Shown: positions 13,149 to 24,626 of the stretch, piece after piece | Position numbering within the stretch: position 1 is the stretch's first letter | How the letters are laid out: the number at the start of each line of letters is the position of its first letter | Assembly: GCF_018687715.1 (NCBI RefSeq) | Contig: NC_056758.1 | Location: forward strand, 34,071,467-34,135,466 | DNA from: Carya illinoinensis | Taxonomy: Eukaryota > Streptophyta > Magnoliopsida > Fagales > Juglandaceae | Length of the DNA stretch: 64,000 nt | Direction: 5' to 3' | The notes under the pieces: model-generated | What the model was told of the DNA's origin: nothing | Databases searched by the model: none | What the model saw: only the letters and a program-made list of their open reading frames with translations | Program-made: the position numbers and the translations under genes

Positions 13149-14462
13149 GGCTCTGCCTCTCTCTCCAATCTTCTCCTACTTCTCTCTCAAGAGCTCAGAT
13201 ATCGTCTTCGTTGTCCACAATAGAGACTCGACGGAGCCAACGACGATTTGAACGATGGAACGGAACGGCAGTATGCCTCAGCGTTCAATCCGCCTTGGCT
13301 CGGGGTTGGAACTTCGTCGCCTGACCCCTTCTCTCAGCTTTCGTCCAATTTTAATGGTTTCTTATTATTTTTCCGAACAAAGAGAAAACAATTAGATATA
13401 TGTATAGGGGTATTTTTAATTATTTTTTTATATATTTTATTAATATAATTTATCAAAATAATTATTTTATATTAAAATCATAATATAATTAATTATATTA
13501 ACAAAGTACATAAAAAATAGACAAAAATAATTATACATAAAATTTTTATAATTATAACATTTAATTTTTATTTTTTTTAAAAAATTAAGTTATATTATAT
13601 AATAATCCTATTAACTGTACTCCATGCATAATATGAGAATATACTTTTTTATAATTTTATAATATTCACAGATGTAATCGAGATAAAATATTATTTTTCA
13701 ACCTAAATTTCATCATCTCATCCTCACACCAGCTTGGGTGTAACATTCACGTCACTTTTTGTTTAAGTTATTGTTATCAATAAAAATATTAAAAAGTGTA
13801 TCATACGTTAGAGTTGACTAAAGATAATAATAATCAACAACTGATTTACAAGAAAACTTAAAATTCTCAAATTTAAAACCTTTTTTAATTTGATATGTCA
13901 ATAAGATAGATGGTGTATCGTTCATGTTGGCTTAGAAATAAAATTGTTTAAAAATAAATAAATAAGTAAAGAGAACAATATTATTCTCCTTTTGAATTTT
14001 ATTAAAAATAAATCTATATATTAACTTGATTTCATATAATAATATTTTATAATAAAAATAATTTTACAATCTATCGTAATATATCAAATCACGTTAGTTT
14101 ATAGATTAATTTTTGTGAAATATTTTATAGTTAAATGATTTTTTTTTTTAAATTAAATGGCTGACCTATGAGGTCATTGCCACGTTAAACTAGATATATT
14201 TTACCGAATGGAGTGTTACTACGTCAATATGTCTCAAAAATAAAAAATAAAAAAACTATTCAATAGGCATGGCGTGATTGAAGAATGAAGGAGATATATC
14301 TAAGGTAGATACAGCCCAATAAATACATGGGCTTTTTTTTTGTAACCAAATGGGCTTAGACCTTATCCGTGTTTACCCTCTCGGCCCAAGATAGATTGAA
14401 TTCCAAGATTAAAGCCCTCCTTCAAATGTAGCATCGTCCACAATCGAAATTAGCTACGATAC
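13149..14462. other. Divergent intergenic region between the small membrane-protein gene and LDL1
   Basis: The two genes point away from each other. Both 5' UTRs and promoters must lie here. A partial copy of the palindromic AT-rich MITE family occurs at about 14005-14130. The short open frame at 13248-13448 looks like chance. Confidence 0.5.
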
Positions 14463-16901
14463 ATGGAAACAACGGAACCTTCCCTAGACCCCTCCTATAA
14501 CCCTAACGACGTCGCATCCGGCGTCTCCTCGCCGGATACTGATGTCACTCTATCCGCCAGTGCAACCCCGTCCGAAAACAATTTCCAGAACTCACCGGAA
14601 AATCACTCTCCACCTCCCAAAACTACACCCGAAGCTCCCGTTTCGGACTCCCTAGAAGACACCTCCTCCGACCCCATCCAAGAAGACAACCTCGATGAAC
14701 CGCCCCAAAACCCTAACCCGAGCGAACCCGGACGAACTGAACCCGGCCCGCCTCCAAAGAAGCGTCGCCGAAGGAAGAAATTCTTCACGGAGCTTAACGG
14801 CAATCCATCTCTCGCTAGGAATCGCCGGTCCGACATGGCGAAGGACGTCGACGTCGAAGCCCTAATCGCAATCTCGGTTGGCTTTCCGGTCGACTCGCTC
14901 ACCGAGGAGGAGATCGAAGCCAACGTTGTCTCCACCATCGGCGGAGTCGAGCAGGCCAACTACATCGTTGTCCGGAACCACATTCTCGCCCGGTGGCGAT
15001 CCAACGTGTCCGTTTGGTTGACCCGGGATCATGCGCTCGAGTCCATTCGGTCCGAGCACAAAGGCCTCGTTGACTCGGCCTACCGATTTCTTCTCAACCA
15101 CGGTTACATAAACTTCGGGCTCGCGCCCGCCATTAAAGAAGCGAAACTGAGGTCATTTGACGGAATCGACAAGAGCAATGTGGTAATCGTTGGTGCCGGT
15201 CTCGCCGGTTTAGTCGCAGCGAGGCAATTGGTCTTTATGGGGTTCAAAGTCGTAGTCTTGGAAGGTAGGGCGCGGCCGGGAGGGCGAGTGAGGACGAAGA
15301 AAATGCAGAGTGAAGGCGTCGAGGCCGCAGCAGATCTCGGTGGGAGCGTCCTCACCGGAATAAACGGCAACCCGCTCGGGGTTCTTGCAAGGCAATTGGG
15401 ATTGCCGCTTCACAAGGTGAGAGATATTTGCCCATTGTATTTACCTGATGGCGAAGCGGTGAACCCAGAAACTGACTCTAAAGTTGAGGTTTCGTTCAAC
15501 AAGTTGTTAGATAGAGTGTGTAAACTTAGACATGATATGATAGAGGAAGTGAAATCGGTAGATGTTCCATTAGGGACTGCTCTCGAAGCTTTTCGGCGTG
15601 TTTATAACGTTGCCGAGAACCCGCAAGAGTGCATGCTGTTGAATTGGCATCTTGCTAATTTGGAATATGCGAATGCTTCGTTGATGTCTAATCTGTCGAT
15701 GGCGTATTGGGATCAGGATGATCCGTATGAGATGGGTGGTGATCATTGTTTTATCCCCGGGGGAAACGAGACATTTGTCCGAACCCTTTGCGAGGACCTT
15801 CCCATTTTCTACGAAAGGACTGTGGAGAGTATCAGGTACGGGACCGATGGGGTCTTGGTTTATGCCGGTGGGCAGGAGTTCCGTGGGGACATGGTTCTTT
15901 GCACGGTGCCATTGGGTGTGCTTAAGAAGGGAACGATCGAGTTCTTTCCAGAGCTTCCTCTGCGAAAGAAAGATGCAATTCAGAGATTAGGATTTGGGTT
16001 GCTAAATAAGGTTGCCATGCTGTTCCCGTATAATTTCTGGGGTGGTGACATTGATACGTTTGGGCATTTGACGCAAGATCCCAGTATGAGAGGCGAGTTC
16101 TTTTTGTTTTATAGCTATTCTTCTGTATCAGGAGGCCCACTTCTTGTTGCACTTGTGGCTGGAGACGCCGCAATCAAGTTTGAGATGATGTCACCTGTCG
16201 AGTCTGTGAGAAGGGTGTTGGACATATTGAGAGGTATCTTTCATCCGAAAGGTATTGCTGTTCCAGATCCAGTCCAGGCAGTCTGTACGCGCTGGGGGAA
16301 GGATCAATTCTCATATGGGTCTTACTCTTATGTTGCAGTTGGGTCTTCGGGAGATGACTATGATATTCTTGCTGAGAGTGTTGGAGATGGGAGGGTGTTC
16401 TTTGCAGGAGAAGCAACTAACAAACAGTACCCAGCAACAATGCATGGAGCTTTTCTTAGTGGGATGAGAGAAGCTGCAAACATACTGAGAATGGCCAAGA
16501 GGAGGTCATTGATTCCGGCTGATAAATTAAATAATGTTAGAGATGAAAGTGATGATTTGAATAAATTGTTTGAGAGCCCTGACCTGACATTTGGGAGCTT
16601 CTCTGTTTTGTTTGATCCAAGATCAAATGACCTTAATTCTAATTCATTGTTAAGAGTGAAATTTGGAGGGGAGAGACTGAATTCTGTCTGTATCTGTCTG
16701 TTCGCATTGATTTCAAGGAACCAGGTCATTAAACTGAGTGAAGTTGATGGAGATGGTAACAGAATGAGGATGTTAAATCATGACTTTGGGGTGAGGTTGG
16801 TTGGTAGGAAAGGCTTATCTGGTGCTGGGGAATCTCTAATCTCCCATGTAAAATTAGCTAGATCCTACCTAAATGGTGAATCTAAAGGTGGTGCTGCATA
16901 G
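14463..16901 (+). CDS. LDL1: Lysine-specific histone demethylase 1 homolog (LSD1-like 1)
   Basis: An intronless gene of 812 codons, like Arabidopsis LDL1 (844 aa, from memory). The enzyme is a nuclear FAD-dependent amine oxidase that removes methyl groups from H3K4me1/2; in Arabidopsis it helps repress FLC with FLD and LDL2. Order: a Pro/Ser-rich disordered N-terminus with a basic stretch KKRRRRKK (about 98-105, likely nuclear signal), a SWIRM domain (about 125-215, FPVDSLTEEEIEANVV to LLNHGYINFGLAP), the FAD-binding GAGLAG (244-249) and an amine-oxidase domain. Lys516 in GFGLLNKVAM matches the catalytic Lys661 of human LSD1. The closing FAD motif is FFAGEATNKQYPATMHGAFL (646-665). No Tower-like insertion of about 100 residues is visible between the two halves. 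After about residue 740 the tail is less conserved. No defect is seen. Confidence 0.95.
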   Translation: METTEPSLDPSYNPNDVASGVSSPDTDVTLSASATPSENNFQNSPENHSPPPKTTPEAPVSDSLEDTSSDPIQEDNLDEPPQNPNPSEPGRTEPGPPPKKRRRRKKFFTELNGNPSLARNRRSDMAKDVDVEALIAISVGFPVDSLTEEEIEANVVSTIGGVEQANYIVVRNHILARWRSNVSVWLTRDHALESIRSEHKGLVDSAYRFLLNHGYINFGLAPAIKEAKLRSFDGIDKSNVVIVGAGLAGLVAARQLVFMGFKVVVLEGRARPGGRVRTKKMQSEGVEAAADLGGSVLTGINGNPLGVLARQLGLPLHKVRDICPLYLPDGEAVNPETDSKVEVSFNKLLDRVCKLRHDMIEEVKSVDVPLGTALEAFRRVYNVAENPQECMLLNWHLANLEYANASLMSNLSMAYWDQDDPYEMGGDHCFIPGGNETFVRTLCEDLPIFYERTVESIRYGTDGVLVYAGGQEFRGDMVLCTVPLGVLKKGTIEFFPELPLRKKDAIQRLGFGLLNKVAMLFPYNFWGGDIDTFGHLTQDPSMRGEFFLFYSYSSVSGGPLLVALVAGDAAIKFEMMSPVESVRRVLDILRGIFHPKGIAVPDPVQAVCTRWGKDQFSYGSYSYVAVGSSGDDYDILAESVGDGRVFFAGEATNKQYPATMHGAFLSGMREAANILRMAKRRSLIPADKLNNVRDESDDLNKLFESPDLTFGSFSVLFDPRSNDLNSNSLLRVKFGGERLNSVCICLFALISRNQVIKLSEVDGDGNRMRMLNHDFGVRLVGRKGLSGAGESLISHVKLARSYLNGESKGGAA

Positions 16902-18202
16902 ATAAAGGGGAGCATCGATTGATAGGTGGGAGTTTCTAGCTCATCTTCTCTACGTTGGATGATAATGCCTTTAGCCTAGCTGGAGGGGGAGTTAACTGTC
17001 ATTGGGGTGAGAAGTAAATTATGCCTTGCGCGTGGATATGCGTGCTCGAATGAGTACATATGAATTTGGGAGTCGATTGGTCCCTTTTATTTAGTGCCTT
17101 TGATTGATTATAAACTTCCCTTTGGGACTGCAGGGTTTTTTGGAGTAACTAATTGGGAACTATGTGTTTTCTTAGATTATTGTAAATCTCATCATTCAGT
17201 TGAATTTGCATTCAGTGTTAGTTTATAGGAATTGTTCTTGTTCTCCTTTTGGGTACAAGAATACCGTACTCAGTACTGCAAAATTGTATGACTGCATCTG
17301 GTCTTTTGTGAAAAATAATAAAGAAACAATAAGTTGGAACACCTCTCTCCTCTTTTTACTTTTATTGGTGTATATTAAGGATTGAAGTCTTGGATTATTG
17401 CTTTGTGGGGATTTTGGTAATAAATCACCTCAATTCTCTTCTTTTTCGCTTTCCCCGTAACCAAAGCTTAATCTGCTTAGCTTTTTGCATATCTGTAGAT
17501 CAAACGAAGACAGTCATATTCTGCCTTGGTCTTTAACCCCAACCACCTCTAAAAATTTACTCTTTTGTTGGGTGGTTCAAAGAAATGAAAGGTATTTTAA
17601 ACTGACCTGATCATGAAGAATTGAACATTATCGGCTGTTCTCATGTCTCAACCCAATCAAATTGCCGTGGCCCAGTAGCATGCATCCTTGCTAATTCGTG
17701 TATTGCATGATGTCCGAAGCCCAACAATCCAAGGAGCTATGAAGATGTTCGAAGAAACTCCGTTATGGGTATTTGAGTACCTCACGCTATTCAAGGAAAA
17801 AATAATTCTTTCCGGCCTTTTCTTTAATGAAAACAAAATGTTTCATACTCCAATTTTTCATAACAGATTTCTTACAAGATTAAATCGATGTTTTGATTAC
17901 AGGGTTCTTAGATAATTCAGTACAGAAATTCCCAAAAAATTGCATTTATTTCCAATAGGGATTTCAGGACAATAAATATATTTTATGTATTTCTTCGACA
18001 AAAATTCAGGAAATGTAATAAAATGCTTTTCATATCAATTTTGCACAACAATAAGAAGAACTCCCCTCGTTTTATAAAACAAAACTTACTAATCCTTTCG
18101 GAAATTCAAGGCATTAATCTTACAATTAAACCTCTGCCTTTGGTTAGGACAATATGAGACTACCACGAGCTTTCCTTAATCCACCCAATTCTTCCTTAAT
18201 AG
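16902..18202. other. LDL1 3' flank, then intergenic
   Basis: The LDL1 3' UTR probably extends to about 17330-17430, where AATAAA-like words occur (for example AATAAAGAAAC near 17319 and AATAAATCACC near 17420). Beyond that no gene or clear repeat could be supported. Confidence 0.45.
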
Positions 18203-18221
18203 CACTCTCACCGGATTATCT
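18203..18221. repeat. Target-site duplication, left copy (19 bp)
   Basis: CACTCTCACCGGATTATCT, repeated exactly at 19483-19501. It brackets the GC-rich retroposed insert. Confidence 0.95.
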
Positions 18222-19482
18222 TTTTTTTTTATAGAAATATGCTTCATTGCATTCATTCATAAACGAAGTTACAACTGTGACTTACCAATACAGGAAAACC
18301 AGACTATAAGTCAACTAACGCAACTGCTCAGGAGCTTTCCCGCACATAAAATGATGGATATTGTCTTAACTTCTAAAACTCTCAAAAGAGAGAGTAAGCG
18401 CTCTGTATGACCAGAGACGGGATGGCCCCTCCAACCTCCAGGGAGGCGGAATACGGGAGATACTATGAACAAACAGTCCAATAACATATACCTACATAAA
18501 AACTAACAAACAGACAAACCCACAAAACATAAAACCAACAAACACAACCCAACCACGAGAACGGCATGAACTCTGACGGCACACCCTCCACAAGCAATCA
18601 GCATCACGAGCACCAACGGCACGAGCACCCAACTTGCGTACGGACCACAGCAACCTCCACAGTGGAGGCCGGCCATACGACCACCGGCCATAACATCGCC
18701 CGCCACTCTCAGCTCTTTGCCTGAGATAGCAACCGTTCAACAGCTCAACATATCACCGTGGACTTTACACGAAGACAAACAGAACAGCAAAACAAAAAAA
18801 CCAACGGAGGCATAGACCGTGCAACACACAGACATCTGTGACCAAAAACCAACTACGGCGACGTCACAGAACACAAAAATCCACCGTGCAAGACACAAAC
18901 CCAACTCCAAAATCGGAGAAACAAAACACATAAAAACAGAAAAGAAAAACCGGCCTCCCAAAAAAATAGAAAAACAGAACACATAACAGCCGGCACAACA
19001 GAGGCCGAGCCAGACGCAAACACAAAACGCTGGGAGGAAACCGCTGCTCGGAACCTAATCGACCGAAGACTAAGAATCCAAAAAAGCCGAGGAACTCATC
19101 AGCAGATGGCCCCTTGGTGGCGCGTGGCAGCCACACGCCGCATAAAGCCGAGCCTTCGTCCTGCGCGTACGGGCAACGCCACACTCCGTTTGGCACCATG
19201 TTCGGTAGGCTTGTAGATCGGCGGCTGACCAACATCCTGGAGGGGTGTGTGTTGGCGGTTGGCGGCTGGACAGTCCGGAGCGGCACTCCTCCCTTATTTG
19301 CCTGAAAAAAATCAAAGAGAAAGAAGAAAACAAAGACTACAAACAGAGAAAAGGAAAAGGGAGGGGAGCGGGAGACGAAGCTCCCACCCACCCACCCCCC
19401 CCGGTCGCGCGCCTAGGTTGGGGAAGATAGATAGAGAGGTTTCAGGGAGAGAGCCGAGCTGTTGTATGTGGATTAATGATTC
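18222..19482 (-). mobile_element. GC-rich retroposed insert with poly(A) tail (non-autonomous non-LTR retroelement or retrocopy)
   Basis: The 1.26-kb insert is bracketed by a perfect 19-bp direct repeat. At its left edge is a run of 9-10 T, which is a poly(A) tail read on the minus strand. A long duplication plus poly(A) is the hallmark of LINE-type target-primed reverse transcription. The body is much richer in G+C than its surroundings (GC-rich words such as GCCGGCCATACGACCACCGG). Read on the minus strand it shows long frames (19391-18864, 175 codons; 18740-18492, 82 codons) with low-complexity Phe/Leu/Cys/Val composition and no reverse transcriptase or endonuclease motif. It could be a LINE-dependent SINE-like element, an internally deleted LINE, or a processed copy of a non-coding transcript. 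The mechanism is well supported, the source is not known. Confidence 0.8.
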
Positions 19483-19501
19483 CACTCTCACCGGATTATC
19501 T
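19483..19501. repeat. Target-site duplication, right copy (19 bp)
   Basis: Exact repeat of 18203-18221. Confidence 0.95.
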
Positions 19502-19826
19502 AAATGTAAAATCATTATACCTTTTAGTTACCAGGACATCAAATACGTCCGCATTGGATTAGGGAAACACTCCCTATAGTAGCTTTTAGTTACAATAAAT
19601 CTTAAAATAAAATCAAATTTGATAGTTACTGGATATATATCAAATACTTATTTTATTATTTTTCATAATATTTTATCTTCTCTCCATCTATATCTACAAA
19701 CTTTCATCAGTTTCTTTAAATTAAATAGTAAAATATGATAAAATAAAATAAATTAATAATTACAAAATTAAATATTTTTTAAATTATTAATTGCTCATTA
19801 CTATATAATAAATAAATATATAATCA
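19502..19826. other. Intergenic, AT-rich
   Basis: Nothing recognisable between the retroposed insert and the solo LTR. Confidence 0.6.
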
Positions 19827-21162
19827 TGTTGCCCAGATGACTAATACAAGAGGGGGAGTGAATTGAGTTATATTAAAAACTAACAATTATAAATCAAATA
19901 TATAATATAAAATATAAACAAAACATGAAATAACAATAAATTTAAAGAGTAAGGGTAAGAGAGAAGCAAACTCAGTATGTTAACGAGATTCGGCCCCATT
20001 GTCTACGTCCTTGCCTCAAGCTACCTCTTGAAGATTCACAAATTCACTATTCAACCTCCTTCACGTGGAGATAGAAACCTATTACACCTATGAACAACAC
20101 TGCTACAAAGGATCCGTGTATAACACCCTCTACACTTGCAATCACCTTACACGTGATGATTCAACTATTCCCTGTGTAAAATACTTTCTACACGCATAAG
20201 GGTTATACACACTATTTTTCTGATAGAAAAGCTGATAGTGGGTAGGTTATCAGAAAACACTCCTCAATGAGTGAAATAAGAACAATACAGCGCAAACTAT
20301 ATCTCTTAAAATGAACAAGGATTAAGGCTCAATACTTGGAGAAGAGAGAATGAAAGTTTTGAATGAATATTGTATGCTCTGAATGTTGTAAATGTGAAAC
20401 TCTCAAATGATCTATTTATAAGCATATGAGACTTCATATTTAAATTTAAAAAGATTCACATGTCAAAGACAACATCATTCACTTTTTCAAGAAAATCAAA
20501 CCTAATCTTTTACTTTTGGCATATGACAAAAGGAGCACACTTTCCTTTTCAAAAAATTCAAACCTAATCTTTTACTTTTTGCATATGATAAAAACAGCAC
20601 ACTTTCCTTTTCAAAAAATTCAAACCTAATCTTTTACTTTTTGTATATGACAAAAAGAGCACACTTTATTTTTCAAAATTTTCAAACAAAATCATCTACT
20701 TTTTGTATAAGTCTAAAAAAAATAATCACTTTTGAAAATATTCAAATAAAACATGCACATGTGAAAGATGACAATCAATCATCTTTAATATTTTCAAAAT
20801 TTAACCCTTTAATCAAGGCATGCACATGTAAAAGATGATAATCAATCATCTTTCAAAATTTTTAAATTTAATTTTTAAAAATATTCATGCATATGTGGAA
20901 AATGTATTTTAATGCTTTATGATAAAATATTAATTTTGAGCATTAATCCTAATTTCGCATTTTGAAGAGATTTACAACATTATTCTATAACTTTAATGTA
21001 AACTTGTTCCCTTCTTGCTCATGCTTGTTTTCTTGATATGCTTGACTCCATTGTCTATACAACTTAAGCTTGAGACTTCTTTATTCTTTGAATTCATTTG
21101 TTATCATCAAAATTCATGTATAAATATATAATTACACAAAACTTGAAACATTGGGTTCAACA
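19827..21162 (-). mobile_element. Copia solo LTR (same family as the element at the left edge)
   Basis: Reads TGTTGCCCAG...GGGTTCAACA on the plus strand, so it is in the same orientation as the 1603-2944 LTR and similar along its full length. No gag, primer site or polypurine tract adjoins it. The flanking 5-mers are AATCA (19822-19826) and AATCC (21163-21167), a 4-of-5 match fitting an aged duplication. It probably formed by recombination between two LTRs. The internal repeat of about 62 bp is present in three copies (20505-20690). Short frames inside are not genes. Confidence 0.9.
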
Positions 21163-21220
21163 AATCCAATGTGAAGATTTGATATGAATAGCTAAAGTCA
21201 AATTCAAGTTATATTATTTT

Positions 21221-22090
21221 TAGGAGTGTAACCAGTCTGGTTCGGTTCGGTTTTGAAAATCTATGGCCGAACCGGTAGGCACTGGTTTTACATTTTTCAA
21301 AACCGATTAAGCATCGATTTTCCTCCTAAATCGGTATTCCGGTTTTATCAATTTCCGGTCCAGTTTTCCGGTTTTAATAAAATATAAATTTTTCATAAAA
21401 ATTCTGTTTAAAAAAAAAACTGATTTAAAAAATTCAGTTTTATTAAAAATCTATTACCATTTACAAAAATCTGCTATGTAAAAAAATTATGCTATAAAAA
21501 ATCTGCTATGTAAAAAAATTCTGATATGTAAAAAAAATTCTGATATAAAAAATCTGCTTTATAAACAAAATCTATTATATAAACAAAATTCTGCTGTATA
21601 AAAAACTGCTATAAAATAAAAACTAAAATAAGAAATTTAGTGTAAAAAAAATCTGTATAATCCTATATTAGACGATTAGTATTAGTGTATATATATTAGT
21701 ATTAGTTATAGCTATATAATATATTAGACAATATGATAGTATTAATATCAGACTATTAGTATAACTATATATTAGTATTAGTTTTGATGATTTAGTATAA
21801 CTATATTAGTATGAGTATAATTATAGTCTATATTAGAATATTAATATTAGTATATATGTGATTATTTTTTGTGTGATTCAAAATTATATATAATATAAAA
21901 CATATTATATATAATATTAATATATAAATAGTACCGGTCCAGTCCGGTCCAAAACTATCTGGATCCGGAACCGGACCGGTTCCGGCCAGTTTTTCATTTA
22001 TGAAAACCGATTCCAGACCGAACTAGTCCAAAACCAGCACAACCGGTCTGGGCCAATTTTTCGATTTGTTGGATTTTTTTTACACCCATA
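21221..22090. mobile_element. hAT-like non-autonomous element (870 bp)
   Basis: The ends TAGGAGTGTAA and (reverse complement of the right end) TATGGGTGTAA form an 11-bp terminal inverted repeat with two mismatches. An exact 8-bp duplication ATTATTTT lies at 21213-21220 and 22091-22098, which is diagnostic of hAT. The subterminal parts are dense in GGTTCGGTTC / CCGGACCGG-type words in both orientations and the centre is AT-rich. There is no transposase frame. It is related in ends and subterminal words to the element at 56144-56933. Confidence 0.85.
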
Positions 22091-24080
22091 ATTATTTTAT
22101 TATTACATAATAAAAAAAAATAGTTATTCCAATATGGAGATTTATGAAAATGGAATAGCTAAAATCTAAATTCATCTTATATTCATCAAAATTATCCTTT
22201 ATATATACATAATCCATTAACAATGCTCTTATCATTAACATTGGTTTCGTCAAAATCATATTCAAAATTTAGTTAAAAGTACATGTTTTGCATAAAATCA
22301 AGACCATTCAAGATAGAACCCCACATTAGATTAACTAAAATAATAATATGATATTATTTTTTAATAATAATATTTCAAATTTTTTCATATTTTCCAATAT
22401 TTACACTAACCATATGATAAATAATACTTTAATAATTTAATAACCTAATATTTTATATGAAAGGCCCAATCGAGTAATAAGAAAATTAGCAAAGTCCCAA
22501 TATGCAGTTGGCATATATTTTTAGAATAAAATAATTATTGTGAAGATGAACAATGTATTTCCAAATATAAAGGAAATTTTGGTGGTAGTGTAGCTTATAT
22601 ATAAAACTTCCTCATTTTAACTACTCCAATACAGATCATTTTATTGATATTTAGCCAGATTTTAGAGATGCATTATATTTGGCAAGTGCTCTTAGTGGGA
22701 GAAATTCATAATTCTATATCTAATGTAAACCAAATACGAAGGACTTAGTTCAAATTATGAATCTTCTATAAAGTTTTATTTGGAACCATGACATGTTAAT
22801 TCCAAAACAGCATGATTTATGTGATCAATTGCTAGTATCACGGGTGTTAGCGCCATGTGAAGATATGATATTGACTTGAGCCTTATCCTTATACCCTATT
22901 TCAGTCTCTTTTATTTTAATTTTTCTTATGTCGGCTTAATTAATTAGTGTAAAAATACATTAATTATTATATAGTTTCGAAGTATTGAAACACAGAACTT
23001 TCATTCTATTATTATAGGATGATATGTTATGAAAAATAAACTATTCATAAACCTGTTTTCAGCATACCCAATATACCGTTGAAATATTGTTATTTTAATT
23101 TATACTGGGTTTCACTAAAAAATAATAAGTTAATGTACTAAACTTGCAAATAGAAAAACTCGAAAATTCATATTTAAATAAGTTTTTTCATGAAATATAA
23201 TATAATAATATAAACTATATTTTTGTAAGATAGTGTTGAGGACGCACTATTCAAACATTTATGATTTAACACATTAGAACGTAAAATTTTCAGATTTTTT
23301 AGAAAATGGCTATGTATTATCAACAATGCACTCTCCATCTTTACTTAAATATAATAAATTAAATACTACTATTTATTTTAAAATTTATCATTCTTACTCG
23401 CGTTTAATAACGTTGCATATTTCGATTAATAACTTAATGAAAATTATATAAAATGTATGATATCATTAAATATGAAAAATAATAATAATATCTAAAATAA
23501 CAAGACAAATATTTTAATCACAAATTAATTGTATAAAAATAAACTCATAAATTGACGTGACTTGATATGATATGTCAGATTATAAAATTACTTTTATCAT
23601 AAAGTGGATATAATAAATCTGATAAAATTATATTAATTTATAAATTTATTTTTATATAATTTTTTTATGTATGTAACAAGTCTCAAATAACAATAAAAAA
23701 ATTTTTAATATAAATTTATACAATAAAAAATATAGTGTATGATGTGTGAAAATGATAGAAATCAATACTCATAATATTATTATAAATTTTTTTAAAAATT
23801 ATATTTTAAAATATTTTAAAAATACATTTAACAAAAAAATTTACGCTGGTGGGGACCCAAATTTGGGTCCCGCTACAGCCACTCATAGCTCAGGGTACAG
23901 CCATCCCAACCGGCCAGTTGTTGAAGAGCGTTCTCTTTCTCCCAAGTAACGTATCTTCGCATGGTGACAGCATCGAACAGCTAAACAATGCCCCCACGCG
24001 GAGGCCTACTCGCGAATATCGACGCGTCTCGTCCTCTTTCACTCTGCCACGTATCCCATTAGGAATAAGGTAATCTCAGT
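22091..24080. other. Intergenic, AT-rich
   Basis: No gene is supported. A palindromic AT-rich MITE copy lies at 23520-23686. From about 23840 base composition changes to the GC-richer dehydrin promoter region. Confidence 0.6.
23520..23686. repeat. AT-rich palindromic MITE copy
   Basis: Its arms (TATAAAAATAAACTCATAAA on the left, AATTTATAAATTTATTTTTA on the right) pair as an imperfect hairpin. Same family as 6195-6360 and 53774-53935. Confidence 0.55.
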
Positions 24081-24090
24081 GGGTGCCAAA

Positions 24091-24096
24091 GCCGAC
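24091..24096 (+). promoter_or_regulatory. DRE/CRT core
   Basis: GCCGAC, the core bound by DREB/CBF factors in cold- and drought-induced genes, 536 bases before the dehydrin start codon. A six-base match alone is weak; its place upstream of a dehydrin gives it weight. Confidence 0.5.
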
Positions 24097-24167
24097 CTTC
24101 CATATTTATCGCCTGACTGACCGACATAAAAGGGTCCCACGAGAACAAACTCCCATTATCTTCCTAA

Positions 24168-24174
24168 ACGTGTC
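24168..24174 (+). promoter_or_regulatory. ABRE-like element
   Basis: ACGTGTC, an abscisic-acid response element core bound by bZIP (AREB/ABF) factors, 459 bases before the dehydrin start codon. Confidence 0.5.
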
Positions 24175-24470
24175 ATCGAACCATTGGCTTTTGTAAACGT
24201 ACGCGCGTCTTCCCGCCCTTTTTCTGCTTTGTTTATTCTTTAATTATTTTGACTCCTCTTTCCCTTGTCGCTTATTCTAGGGGACAGTTGTCACGTTATT
24301 CTCAGCGAGTACCTTTAGGCATGTAAAATAATGGAGATTGGAGAGTATGAGATCTCATTTTGCTCTCGAAGTTAATGAGGCACGTCGGTTACAGAGAGAT
24401 GGCACACTGATTGGGCCACCCAATAGGCTTTAATCGCGTCAGATCCGTGTCTTTAATATAGTAATATTGT

Positions 24471-24477
24471 TATAAAA
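24471..24477 (+). promoter_or_regulatory. TATA box of the dehydrin gene
   Basis: TATAAAA, 156 bases before the start codon. It implies transcription starting near 24500 and a 5' UTR of about 120 bases. Confidence 0.6.
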
Positions 24478-24626
24478 CCTTCCAGTCTCTCACGCAAATC
24501 CATCGTAGCAAAGCTGAAAAAAACCTTCACAAAACCTTTCAGTAACTTAATCGGCCTTCTCGTTCTTCGTAATTGGTCTCTTTCGTTTTTGTTTTCGATA
24601 TTCTTTTTAGTTGCTTTCGATCGATT

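Noticed and set aside
14603..16729. Several open frames on the minus strand of LDL1
   Set aside because: Antisense shadows of a GC-rich coding exon, with no family similarity.
18492..19391. Minus-strand frames of 82-175 codons in the retroposed insert
   Set aside because: Low-complexity Phe/Leu/Val/Cys composition, no domain, overlapping frames of similar length.
20505..20690. Evenly spaced repeats that might suggest a CRISPR array
   Set aside because: They are directly adjoining tandem units of about 62 bp within a plant LTR, with no unique spacers.
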